From positions 310,001-374,000 of the forward strand of contig NC_037312.1 of NCBI RefSeq assembly GCF_000143535.2: a stretch of 64,000 nt of DNA, in the 5' to 3' direction. Source of the stretch: Botrytis cinerea B05.10. Lineage: Eukaryota > Ascomycota > Leotiomycetes > Helotiales > Sclerotiniaceae. The notes beneath the pieces were generated by a model. The model worked only from the letters and a program-made list of their open reading frames with translations, had not been told where the DNA came from and searched no databases. Within the stretch, counting starts at the first letter, position 1. Every line of letters begins with the position of its first letter. Position numbers and translations under genes: made by a program. Below are positions 22,394-32,593 of this stretch, in pieces.

Positions 22394-25300
22394 TTACTTA
22401 CCACCAAAAACTAAAAGACTTTGAATTCCAACTTCTCCAAAACCTTCTTGACGTAATAATTCTCGACCACTATGAGTGGGGAACTCAGCAACGACCATAA
22501 CTCTGATGTTTTTGGGCTGAACGCCAGCTTTCATCATTAGCTTCAAAACTGCACAAAGTGTCCTTCCAGTTGCAAGCACATCGTCCACTACCAAAATAGA
22601 GTTGCTTTTGCAAATCAGACCTAGGTCCATCTCAAACATGTTTTGTTGCGAATCTCCAGATTCCGCATACGAGATATGCGATGGCGACTTCTCGACCGAG
22701 ATAGTGGGTGGTGGTAATTTACCAGATCTTCGAACCAATGCCAATGGTATACCAGTCTGCGCTCCTAAAGGTGATGCAAATAAGAACCCACCGGATTCGC
22801 AACAAACTAAAGTATCGACTTTAGCCCATTCACCAATGAAGTGCCTTTGTAGAAGATCAGTACATAAAGTCAATCCACCCGGATTTTGACAGATGCCAAG
22901 TACGTGACGAAAAGTCACACTCTGACGTGGATGATTGGGTACCGCTCGTACCATGTTTGCAAGTCGCGTGAAGTCCTCATGCAACAATGGCAGAAAATAC
23001 TTTTTGGCGAAAGTCTTCGCAGCCTCACTGCCTAATGTCTGATTGTTAAAGACAAGACTGGGTAGATAGGGTAAGGTCGATAAATTTGGGCCATCAAGGC
23101 TAACTTTAGTTTCCTCATAACAGCCTATATTGTGAGCTCGAAGCACCACTTGACTAGCGTTGACCCGGACATCGAGAACCTTGCTGTCTGGTACCAGGTG
23201 CGAAAAGGTTGTAAGTGGGGCCTCGTCTCTCATGCCAGTAACGAAAAGCACGTCAAAGCTACCAGAATCACGTACAACACTCTGGAAGTGCTCCATTGGT
23301 GCCTGAGGATGATTGATCACCTGTTTCTCGTAGAACTTTGTCAAAGCTGGTCGGTGTTCCTCTTTGTAAGAACGATCCGAAAGAAGCCGATTTATATCAG
23401 CACCAGTCTCTGTCGCATATTCTCGCTTAGTAGCATCACTAATACTGACTGAACGTGCTGTGAGCATTCGACTGGCACATCCGATTATTATAGTGACCCA
23501 GATCTCGGCGCAGAAGTCTTTACCGGCTGCACTGTCACCTGTGACAAGAATGATTAATTTTTGTTTCGTTGGAGTCTCAAATAACGGGCAGGCGTAAGCT
23601 ATAACATTATATGGGTCCATGGTATGCTTTAATTGGGCTAGACGTGACATGTTTGCTCCGAATGCCTTAGCTGCCAGTGCGTTGTCCCTAGGGTCTGGTC
23701 CAAGGTCAGCGCTGTAGACTCCGCTACAAAATGGCAGCAATCTCTTGACGATATCATAGACCCACTGAATAGTGGTTCGAACCGGTTCAGTCTCAGTTCG
23801 GTTGCGAGGCCAGACGCCAGTAATGACACAGGCAAATTCCCAATCCCGACATCCAAAAGCAGAGGCTTCTGTGGTATTATCACGAGTTGCCCCACCACAT
23901 TGAAGAAGATGAAGATAGCAAAATGGTGTGGGGCAATTTTTAATAGCTTCTCTCAAGATATCGACGATTTGCACATCGTCAATATTATCCAAGAACAAGC
24001 ATCGCTTAAATGAGGAAGTTTTTCCACTGTGTCCGCCGTGCATCGTCGACATGTACATTTCAGTCTCAAATAAGCCGACACCATCCACTTCCTTGCACTG
24101 TTTGACTGGTCCCAGAATATCATTTACCAGTGAAGGCATTTCAAAGTTCTTGTTTATCGAAGCTTGAAACATGGTCACACCAAGATGGAGTTGATTTTTG
24201 TCCGAGTAGAGAAATGCATCTATAGAACAGCTCCGAGGAAGATTCCTGGCAATCGAGTTGACATCACCAAGCTTGAGACGTACTTCTGTCCCTTCCCCAA
24301 CAGGAAAGATCCAGTTTCTAACGAAATAAGTTGGAGCCGAATAAGTTTTGAAAGTGACACTGATGACAATCCCGAAGTTTGTTCCAGCGCCTTTGATTGC
24401 CCATAATAAGTCGTTTTCGTTTTCGGGTCTTATTGCACCGGCTGGTAGATTTTGAGCCGGTACTTCTCCGACATGATAGATCTGACCAGAAGTAACACTG
24501 ACTATAACAGCACCTACAATATTGTCACACGCCAGCCCATAAAGCCTAGATAGATGCCCAAAGCCGCCTTGTAGCCATAAGCCAGCGCCCACACTTGGTC
24601 GGGATCCCAAAGGTACTGTCAAACCAAACTTCATTGCTTCTTGAATTATATCTCCCACCTTGCATCCGGCCTCAGCTACAATTAGAGAGTTCGAAGCAGG
24701 CCGAGTATTGGCATTATCACTCGAGGTGATAACATGCACTCGATTGAAGGCTTCCAGATCGATTGAGACAACGTTGGGCCACAGACAGTGTGCGCTGTGG
24801 CCGCCACCAATTACGGTAAGTTTCAATTTGTGCTTCAAAGCCCACTGAACGCATTTTCGGACATGTTCCACCGTTGTTGGCCTGCATATGGAAGTAGGTC
24901 GATGCAAGCGAGCCTCCCAACTTTTGACAATTCGGCCTTCTTTCGCTAGTGGCACCTGCAATACAAGTTCGACTAACGCATTCGCATGTCTTGTGAGGGA
25001 TACCATACGCTGAGGCGAACTGAAAAACAGACATCCCGTTATCTTTTCATCATGGCAAGCCAAGGCGCGACATGTTTCTCTCCACTTGATCCGTAAAGCC
25101 ATATCCGCTTCTACATCCTTCTTGATGTAACCCACGACGAAGGGAGCAAACGCATCCAATGCCTCATTTTTGTCTGGTAAAGAGACTGTTCCGGTCGGAA
25201 AAACAGTGGTACTATAAGAAGCCAATCCATCAAGCTCAAGGCTTTGGTCGCGATGGAATATCACTACCCTTCCACTTTCTGGATTTGGAACAAGCATTTC

Positions 25301-25846
25301 TACCGCTTTTCTGGCGAATCTTTCTTTCTGTTTCATACCATACATGCTATGACAAAAGAGAATGAGGTCGAAAGTTTGCTCGTCATGACTAGCATTAGTT
25401 TCGATGATGTTCTTCTCCCCCTCATCTTCAAGAACAAAAGGTGCTCTATAGATATGGGGTGTAGTTTCTAAGCAAGGAAATAGCGAGTTGGATTCTGGGC
25501 AAGAAGAGATCCAGTCTTCCAAGCCTGTAGCCGATATTATGTTGGGCTCAAATGCAGCGTATCTTCTAATCTTCCGTCTAAGATAGAGGGGCATATAACC
25601 AAGCACGCTCTTCGAACCGGGTCCAATTTCAAGCACTGAAAGAGTGGAACGTGTAGCGAGAAGTGAGGCTACTTGTTGAGACAATTGGGGAATGATAAAT
25701 TCCTCATACAAGTTCCATTCTGAACCATTCAACAATATGTCGAACCCGCAATTGTACTGGGAATCAGATAACGGTTCATTCAAGGACGACATATCCGTCG
25801 TGATATCCGCTACAAGAGCCTTTTTTAATTCATTGAAACTAACCAT
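22394..25846 (-). CDS. Four-domain fusion: methyltransferase / FAD oxidase / PMK-like kinase / APRT-like
   Basis: One uninterrupted exon of 3453 nt, 1150 residues; start ATG at 25846 (MVSFNELKKA). Domain 1 (about 30-260) looks like a class I SAM methyltransferase: VLEIGPG at 71-77, acidic FEPN at 99-102. Domain 2 (about 305-755) is a BBE/PCMH-type FAD oxidoreductase: TVIGGGHS with flavin-linking His350, then GSRPSVGAGLWLQGGFGHLS, and a C-terminal DPYNVIAY. Domain 3 (about 762-900) is a P-loop kinase resembling animal-type phosphomevalonate kinase (Walker A GDSAAGKDF at 770-778, followed by DATKREYATE and RLLSDRSYKEEHR). Domain 4 (about 970-1150) resembles adenine phosphoribosyltransferase: CCESGGFLFASPLG, RRSGKLPPPT and the PRPP loop VVDDVLATGRT at 1086-1096. 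No signal peptide, so likely cytosolic. Neighbours are GTP cyclohydrolase I upstream on the same strand and an exporter-regulator pair. I know of no characterised protein with this order. Confidence 0.85.
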   Translation of the reverse strand: MVSFNELKKALVADITTDMSSLNEPLSDSQYNCGFDILLNGSEWNLYEEFIIPQLSQQVASLLATRSTLSVLEIGPGSKSVLGYMPLYLRRKIRRYAAFEPNIISATGLEDWISSCPESNSLFPCLETTPHIYRAPFVLEDEGEKNIIETNASHDEQTFDLILFCHSMYGMKQKERFARKAVEMLVPNPESGRVVIFHRDQSLELDGLASYSTTVFPTGTVSLPDKNEALDAFAPFVVGYIKKDVEADMALRIKWRETCRALACHDEKITGCLFFSSPQRMVSLTRHANALVELVLQVPLAKEGRIVKSWEARLHRPTSICRPTTVEHVRKCVQWALKHKLKLTVIGGGHSAHCLWPNVVSIDLEAFNRVHVITSSDNANTRPASNSLIVAEAGCKVGDIIQEAMKFGLTVPLGSRPSVGAGLWLQGGFGHLSRLYGLACDNIVGAVIVSVTSGQIYHVGEVPAQNLPAGAIRPENENDLLWAIKGAGTNFGIVISVTFKTYSAPTYFVRNWIFPVGEGTEVRLKLGDVNSIARNLPRSCSIDAFLYSDKNQLHLGVTMFQASINKNFEMPSLVNDILGPVKQCKEVDGVGLFETEMYMSTMHGGHSGKTSSFKRCLFLDNIDDVQIVDILREAIKNCPTPFCYLHLLQCGGATRDNTTEASAFGCRDWEFACVITGVWPRNRTETEPVRTTIQWVYDIVKRLLPFCSGVYSADLGPDPRDNALAAKAFGANMSRLAQLKHTMDPYNVIAYACPLFETPTKQKLIILVTGDSAAGKDFCAEIWVTIIIGCASRMLTARSVSISDATKREYATETGADINRLLSDRSYKEEHRPALTKFYEKQVINHPQAPMEHFQSVVRDSGSFDVLFVTGMRDEAPLTTFSHLVPDSKVLDVRVNASQVVLRAHNIGCYEETKVSLDGPNLSTLPYLPSLVFNNQTLGSEAAKTFAKKYFLPLLHEDFTRLANMVRAVPNHPRQSVTFRHVLGICQNPGGLTLCTDLLQRHFIGEWAKVDTLVCCESGGFLFASPLGAQTGIPLALVRRSGKLPPPTISVEKSPSHISYAESGDSQQNMFEMDLGLICKSNSILVVDDVLATGRTLCAVLKLMMKAGVQPKNIRVMVVAEFPTHSGRELLRQEGFGEVGIQSLLVFGGK

Positions 25847-26651
25847 ATTGCTTTATTGATCGAGAAATACACAGAAGGAGCTGATGAAAGAGTGATGTGG
25901 CTAGATAACTAGTTCTACAAACAACAACAGCCTAAAAGCGAGATAATTTAGCCACGCGACTGCAACTTACCAAGGAAACAATATACATTTCTGGAAACCG
26001 GCAGTTTTTTTGTGAATCCGTCAACTTTGTATACATATAATCATTTAAAAAGACACAATCCCTATCATCATGCGGCAATCAACAAGATTTGGTGCTTTAA
26101 TAGGCTGTAAATTCAATGGTTTTATGCTTGTAACAGCGGGAGAAATAATTTGCGAATGGATGTGTAAGAAAGATGAAGATTTTTGTCTCTTTTTTTTTTT
26201 TTGATTACCTGCAGGCTCGAAGGCGTCCTTGCGTCGGATATTAATGGCTAATAAGGTGGGAAAAACTGTGTGCTGTTCTTGCATATTAGATTACATGTGT
26301 GACAATGATTAAGTGGTGTGGTAGGAACGAAACAGAAAACGCCAATGAGAGACAAAATTCATACAAACAAGAATGGCACAGATTTCTAGAATAGCACACT
26401 GTGCCATCAACTCTCTATCCATTGTGAATAGGCTCTCCATCTTTCGCCCATCACAAGTAGCAATATTCAATGAAAACCTGGGAAATCGAAATCTCCCTAA
26501 GCAAAGACTTTCTAGATATTGTAACTCTCGAATAAATTCTCAGTCACTGTGGCATGGGTTTCTCTCTCGCTTGATCGTCATGTAAACATATCAAGGTACG
26601 GTAAATGTTACAAAACAGCACATGACTCTTAGTCGTATATTGCCTACTCAA
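25847..26651. promoter_or_regulatory. Spacer between GTP cyclohydrolase I and the fusion gene
   Basis: About 0.8 kb on the same-strand gap. It includes a T-run at 26190-26202 and only short meaningless open frames. It must contain the fusion gene's promoter and the cyclohydrolase 3' end. Confidence 0.4.
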
Positions 26652-27706
26652 CTAGCTCTGCTTACTTAGTTGGAGTAGGGCATGAAAGTTCTTTCGTTCC
26701 TCCGCGTCATCTTTCAACACACCTCTCATACATTGGGTTAGTGTCCCAGACCCCGTCTTTTCTACCCCTCTCATCATCATACACATGTGCTTACACTCTA
26801 TGATGACTGCAACCCCTCGTGGTTCTAGTATCCCCACTATTGTATCCGCTATTTGCGTCGTTAAACGCTCTTGCACTTGTAATCTTCGTGAGAACATTTC
26901 GACTATTCGCGCAAATTTTGATAATCCAAGCACTCGTCCATTTGGAATATATCCGATATGTACCTTGATTTTATATCTGGTTAGTCTATGCGCTAATAGT
27001 GATTCTCCATATTTTGATCAGTGGGTACACCGTTTAGAAGAACGGCTTCCGAGTTGAACATGATTGTATTCGCAATAAGCACTTGCCTATTGTAGAACCA
27101 TCCAATCCAGTTCCAAGAATGGAACTATATACTTCAAACTTGGGAAGTGCTCATAAATCCGTATACCGACTCTCGCATGTACGAACACTTGATCCTTGGG
27201 GGGGGGGGGGCGTGAAGAAAGGTGGTAAGACATACCTTTCCAAAGAACGGCAACATGTGATGTTCGCACAAACTGAAAACATCAATGCCGCTCACAATTA
27301 CCATGTCTTCCGTATCTTCATTGAAGATGGCACCATTAATCAATTCGTTCGACTTCTCCTTGTATCCTTGTGTGAAAAATTGAAGTGCTTTTGCGTATCT
27401 TTCTGGTGTTTTTTTGAGACCGTCACGATTTGTATCTTCCCCGATTTGGCACAAAAGCGTGCGGATTGTAGCTGCAATCTCCGTTGGCGAAGCTTGAGGT
27501 ATTGGATCATTCAAGATATGACCGGAATCCTTATTCGTATTCTGGCTAGATTTTGGAGAAATAAGGAGCTTCAGGACAAATTCACCTAGATCGTTGAGAT
27601 CATGTCCATCGACAATCTCACCATTGCTATCGGTATCCGTCAAAGTGGATTGATCGTCTGATCCGCTGGAAAGAGGTTCAGTTGAGGAACCCGGATTGAT
27701 AGACAT
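26652..27706 (-). CDS. GTP cyclohydrolase I
   Basis: Two exons, 27706-27236 and 26963-26652 (783 nt, 260 residues). The enzyme opens GTP to 7,8-dihydroneopterin triphosphate, the first step to folate, biopterin and bacterial 7-deazapurines. Seen in the sequence: [38 protein letters not shown] across the splice, [22 protein letters not shown], and [11 protein letters not shown]. Zinc ligands Cys147, His150 and Cys218 keep the family's 71-residue spacing. The residues before HMC are Cys-Lys where most enzymes have Ala-Thr. The first 55 residues are disordered and acidic, as in other eukaryotic enzymes. The intron is long for this window (272 bp) and holds a run of 13 C on the coding strand. ATG at 27706 was chosen; the frame extends upstream only to a GTG. 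Tandem with the four-domain fusion, which suggests a specialised rather than folate-only role, or a paralogue. Confidence 0.9.
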
Positions 27707-30700
27707 GGTTTGATCGAACTTCACTTCAAGATCTTGTAATGTGAAATCTAGGTAATAGCTAAGTCGTCAGCTTAACAAGAACTTGTGGTAGCTGCTCAAT
27801 TTAAAAGAGTATGTCCTTACTCCTCCATTTCTGACCGGCCCACATTTTTAAACATCAAGAACCATTCCATTTTGCATCATTATTATTATTATTATTATTT
27901 TAAATTTCGATAACTATTTAACTATTCAATCGATTGATTCAAAATGCTAACGCTGTTATATTTATATAATAGATTTTTTCTTTCTTTCGAAGCTAGTTTT
28001 CAGGGAATGTTTAAAGCAGCTCTTCATGAAAATATTATTAGAAAGACTAATTTGAATTATAGAGTGTTATGTAGTGTACTTGATAATTGTATATATGAAT
28101 TTGGTGATATATAATTTCAAAAGGTGTTTGAAATCCGTAAAAAGCAATATGATGCTTTGTCTTAAAAGAACTGTGAGAGCATGGTACAATCTATCCTTAG
28201 AATCTACAACTACAAAGTCAAGAGCCAAGAGGTCGTAGAGCGCATATTCATACTATCATTCAAAAGGGGGGCGGGTTGCAGACACCCGCTTTGTGATGTT
28301 GGCGCTAGAAAGAAACTGGGGATCAAGGTTTGGGAATAGAATTCAAGCATATCATTACCCTAAATAGGACACTCGTGCATGAGCCTCGGTTATCCAAATA
28401 TGTGATTTAGCGCTTGTGATCAACTACCTGCAAGAAAGTATTGAGTGTCTACCTAATGTCCTAATTGTAGTAACATTAAGTGATCCAGGAAAGTGAATCA
28501 GTTGTATTAGACCTGATTTTGTGTTCCTTGCGAAGTCAATCATTTTCAGTAAAGACGAGGCAATGATAGTTTATAACTCAAATCTCTTGAACGATTCATG
28601 CCCATCACAATTCAAAGATACCTGGTGTCTAAACAAATATTAAAGCGAGCGACAAGATTCGGAATTTTTTAAGGAGGGATAATTGCTCCAAGTAGGCGGA
28701 AGGGGAAGCAGGTTTTTGCAAAGTTCATCGCTGTCATTAAATTATCAGTAATTCCTTACTAGTAAGTCACCAATTGGCGACGGGCTTTTTTTCAAATCTA
28801 TACACTGATGTTTCCGTCGTCAAAAAAGAGTCACTACTTGCTCTCTTTTATCTCTAGAATTTATTATCAAAGCTCATACTTTGTTCCCGCGAGGAAAAGT
28901 GTAAGATAGAACAAAAAATCACCGCGGTTCTTGAGATGTCAATAGTCTACAAAAAAGAAGTATAAATGCAGTGGATATTTACATTCCATAATCTAAAATT
29001 ACGTGATCTCCAAAGATGACAGAGATATGGATTGATGTGAATACGCACCGTGTAATATCCGATGATCACAAAGTCCCTAGAATAAGCGAGAGATTATAAC
29101 CATGCTCATCTATTGGACCTTCTGATCTCATTAATAAGAGCGAACACGGAAAACGAGATAGAGACATAGGAAAGTTTTTGTGGGTTTAGTTTTGTGTAAT
29201 GTGATTGAAACTTTGGATTCTCATGTTACTAAATTGACTACGTCGATGGTAGGAAAGGTTTGGAGCCCGGAATAGTTGGTAGCAAGAATGACAACGAAGA
29301 TATCATCGCTTTTTCGTCGCTGTGAAGCGATCTAAAACTCCATCTCAGTTATTATTATCAGATATTCATTTCTTTAGGATTGATATCTCAATAAACTATA
29401 TCTTACCAAGTGATACCCTTCTCGCTCAGGCTTTTACGTCATATATCATATTGCGCGGAAAAGGCGCAACCCACAAGAAACAGCTACGACGAAGCAGTTG
29501 AGCCAAAGGAAAGCCATTACAGATAATATTGAGTCAACTCAAGTGAGATGTTATTCTTTAGTTAACTATTAGCCAATACATCGCGAAAAATAAATAGAGG
29601 CAAATGAATAATTAATCTGGCCTTCTTAGCGTGACTAAAATACCATCTAAATGAAAGTGTTAAGCCACCTTTATAAGCAATCTCTGCTCCATACTACATT
29701 TACCGTACATATTTGGCCAAAATTCTCACCCAATAATGCAAGAGAACTGCGGAGAAGCAGCCTCACTTACCCAGTCATATGTAGAAAAGAGGTCATCTTT
29801 GAGAAAGGAATCAGGAAGATCAAAGATTTCGGAAGGATTTCCCCATTTTTCAATTATCATTCGTATCATTATTCTCACAGATTCAAGAACCAGTCAACAC
29901 TCATTGTTTTTCCTCTTATCACCAACCCCATCACAATCACATTGACGCCGTCGATCCTACTCGTTTCCAAATACACCTGCAACCAAAATTCCCATCCTTA
30001 CTTCAAAGTTATTGCTTGCGGTAAACATGGACTAGTTTCTTTCAAATGCAAAACTCCGATGTTTGCCCCATTAGAACCAAGCTTGTTTTACCATACATAA
30101 CTTTCATTGATGCTTGAGGCTGGAGCTTTGAAAAAAGACGACAGAGGGGAATAAAGTATGTTTGTACAGTTCACTCACAACTTCACGAGCTCAAATGTAA
30201 CTCTGATTTAGAAATTTTTAGATTAGTTCGAGGAGGCAGGTATACAGAGATATCGAGGCCTATGCGACCCAATATCGCAGGTTTCCAGATCTTGCATTCC
30301 TAATATTTCCTCTTTATAAATAGATCTTTATGTTCACAATTAAGTGAGTAGGCTAGTGGAATGCATACATTATTGATTATATAGAATTGCTACAGTAATC
30401 TAAATCTAAAGCTTGAAGTGGAAAATAAATATATGCATGTAATGCGCACATATCATATCTTTCAATATACACCATATATAAGTTCCAAAAGCTCGAGGGT
30501 GCAAAATAGTCTATCAGGAACATGTTGAATGTGTCCATATGAATATAACTAATTTCCAACCTTTCATCAGAGCCTAAAATAAATCTTCAGCGTATAGAGT
30601 CATATCTGTGTGAACAAAGTGAATGACTTCAATTCAATTACTACTGTAGTAAGGCTATTGTAACAAAGCCTTAAGTGAATAAAGAAGAGACGAGCTCTTT

Positions 30701-31238
30701 CAGTAGGTCTATATAAGGCCTACTACCTCTTGTATATAGCTAGCTCTTTAGACAGAATACAATTAGACAATTAGGACCTACATACTGTGGGTGCTACGTC
30801 TCCTGTATCCTTCTCGTACGAATAATATCCCATCACATGCGAAACTCAGACAATCCGAGACAATCCGCCCAAAGCCTACCGTCCTCCAAGCTCTCCAATT
30901 CCAGAACCAATTTACCATTTCTTCTTGGCCATGTACCTACCACCCTAGGCCTCCCAAGGAACTCCATTTCCTAGCCCCTTCGCTTCAACTTAGTAATTTG
31001 CGTGAAATGAAATGATATCTGTAGAAGTATACAATCGAATGAATAGGGTTGATCCTCAAATACGAGAAGTTGTTCATCGTTGTGCGCATTTATTGTGACA
31101 ATTACCGACACCAAACGCTGGCGGGCCCTCGACTCATAAACATTTTTCTTTGAGAGAACTCGCTTTTGGCATGCCGAGAGAAATGCCAGCGTATCAAGGG
31201 TGGTCGAAGATTCGTTCCACATTTAGTCTTTTGGAGTG
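27707..31238. other. Gene-poor region with possible LTR remnant
   Basis: About 3.5 kb with no supported gene. A 149-codon open frame at 29651-30100 lacks domain content. A TTA trinucleotide run (about 27879-27899) and a short GC hairpin (about 28267-28291, GCGGGT...ACCCGC) are visible. Confidence 0.45.
30645..30782. mobile_element. Possible solo LTR (138 bp)
   Basis: The segment begins TGTAG and ends CCTACA, giving the TG...CA ends and short inverted termini of retrotransposon LTRs. It has a promoter-like CTATATAAGGCC at 30709-30720. No internal retroelement coding sequence is adjacent, and flanking target duplications are not exact (ACTAC versus TACTG). Confidence 0.3.
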
Positions 31239-31574
31239 ATGCCGATGTCACGTTGTATCAATGGTGGCACGACAGATCCAGATTCAGATCTTCGAAATGG
31301 TATCACCTACTTTTATTCTGATATCTTGAAGAGAAATCAGGCAGTGGAGGCTTCGATCGATCGGAAGATTTTGCAGAGCTTGAAAGGTGGAAAGTCAAAT
31401 AATGAAGAGCCAGAAATTGTGGTACAGAGCGATGGTATTCCGGATATGTTGCTAAGGAAGTCGACCAAAGGGGGAGATTTGAGTACATTACACGAAAAGA
31501 GCATATCGGACGAAACGAGCGGTTGGTACACAGACGATGAAGAGGAAGCAGGAGTAGAATGGACAACCTATTAG
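31239..31574 (+). CDS. Small acidic hypothetical protein (uncertain)
   Basis: A 111-codon frame from ATG 31239 (MPMSRCINGG) to TAG. Composition is hydrophilic and acidic with a C-terminal TDDEEEAGVEW patch; codon content looks protein-like compared with surrounding frames. No family recognised and no intron evidence. It may be a real small gene, the end of a longer spliced gene, or chance. Confidence 0.3.
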   Translation: MPMSRCINGGTTDPDSDLRNGITYFYSDILKRNQAVEASIDRKILQSLKGGKSNNEEPEIVVQSDGIPDMLLRKSTKGGDLSTLHEKSISDETSGWYTDDEEEAGVEWTTY

Positions 31575-32593
31575 GGTACTAGTATCCAATGGCTTCGACG
31601 CCTCTGTTTCGATTGTGATGGCAGGAGATGAGATTTATATTACAATCCGTTTTTTCATTTTGCGCTACTGCTGTCTCTCCATAGATTGCAGCCTACGTTA
31701 CTTCTAATTACACTGCCGGTATCTCTCGATTGCCCATGGCATATATGATAGTATAGTTCTTAACTTTGCAGCAGAATACAAACATGATAAGCTTTGGCTA
31801 CCAGGGTTCCGTTTGCCTCATCTGAATTTCTGCCCCGACTTGTTTTCGGTAATCACAGCAGCCGAGAAGAGAAAGTATCATTCATTATACAAGCACCCTT
31901 TGTGAGGTCATTCGTATTCTTACCTGATCCTACACCATTCCACAAAATCCGCTTTCCCTATCCAACTATTCTCCGTGGATACCTTGTGATTGTAGGGCTA
32001 ATGTTGGACTCTGAAGTATGGAACTGCAGTAGGTCTACATGGTGTTATGGAGAAGAGGAGCTTATGACAGTCAAAGGATATCCTCGATAGTTATTACAAT
32101 GCCCGAGAAAGAAGCTATACTGAGGATCTTCCGGCTGAGTAGTCAATAAGAAAGTGCTGAGACATACCGGTTTGTGACGGAGATTACCGCCGGATACTTG
32201 TTAAAAACTACCTTGCCTCTTCCTAGATCATAACCTATTATCGTGTATCTCATTCCAAAATAATCATCTTAAGATATCTAAAATAGCATCCCGGCTACAG
32301 TGATTGTTACCTCTAATCAATTAAGATTGATATAGGCTTTAAGGATCTGGTTTTATCTTTCTTTTCAAAAAACAAAATTCAAAGCTCTATATTCCCAGGG
32401 CATATTTGTCGTCTTCTATCAATATATATTGTATCTCCTTTGTAAAGTCTTATTTCCCAGTGAACCTTGAATAAAGCAACTTTTCTCTGTACAATCTGCT
32501 CGTCTCCCTTTCATCCTTTCCATCAAGAAATGATATTATGTAAGCTATTACAACTCAGGTAGTATGGTGCTGATACTTTACAGGATACCAATC

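Noticed and set aside
29651..30100. 149-codon plus-strand open frame
   Set aside because: Low-complexity, no recognisable family, and overlapped by another frame; length alone is weak evidence in this region.
30791..31222. Short open frames on both strands
   Set aside because: No domain content; probable chance frames near the possible LTR.
32530..32583. Possible 10-nt first exon (ATGATATTAT, GTAAGC...ACAG) for the small Cys-motif gene
   Set aside because: Joining it to the downstream frame creates an immediate stop codon and breaks the frame.
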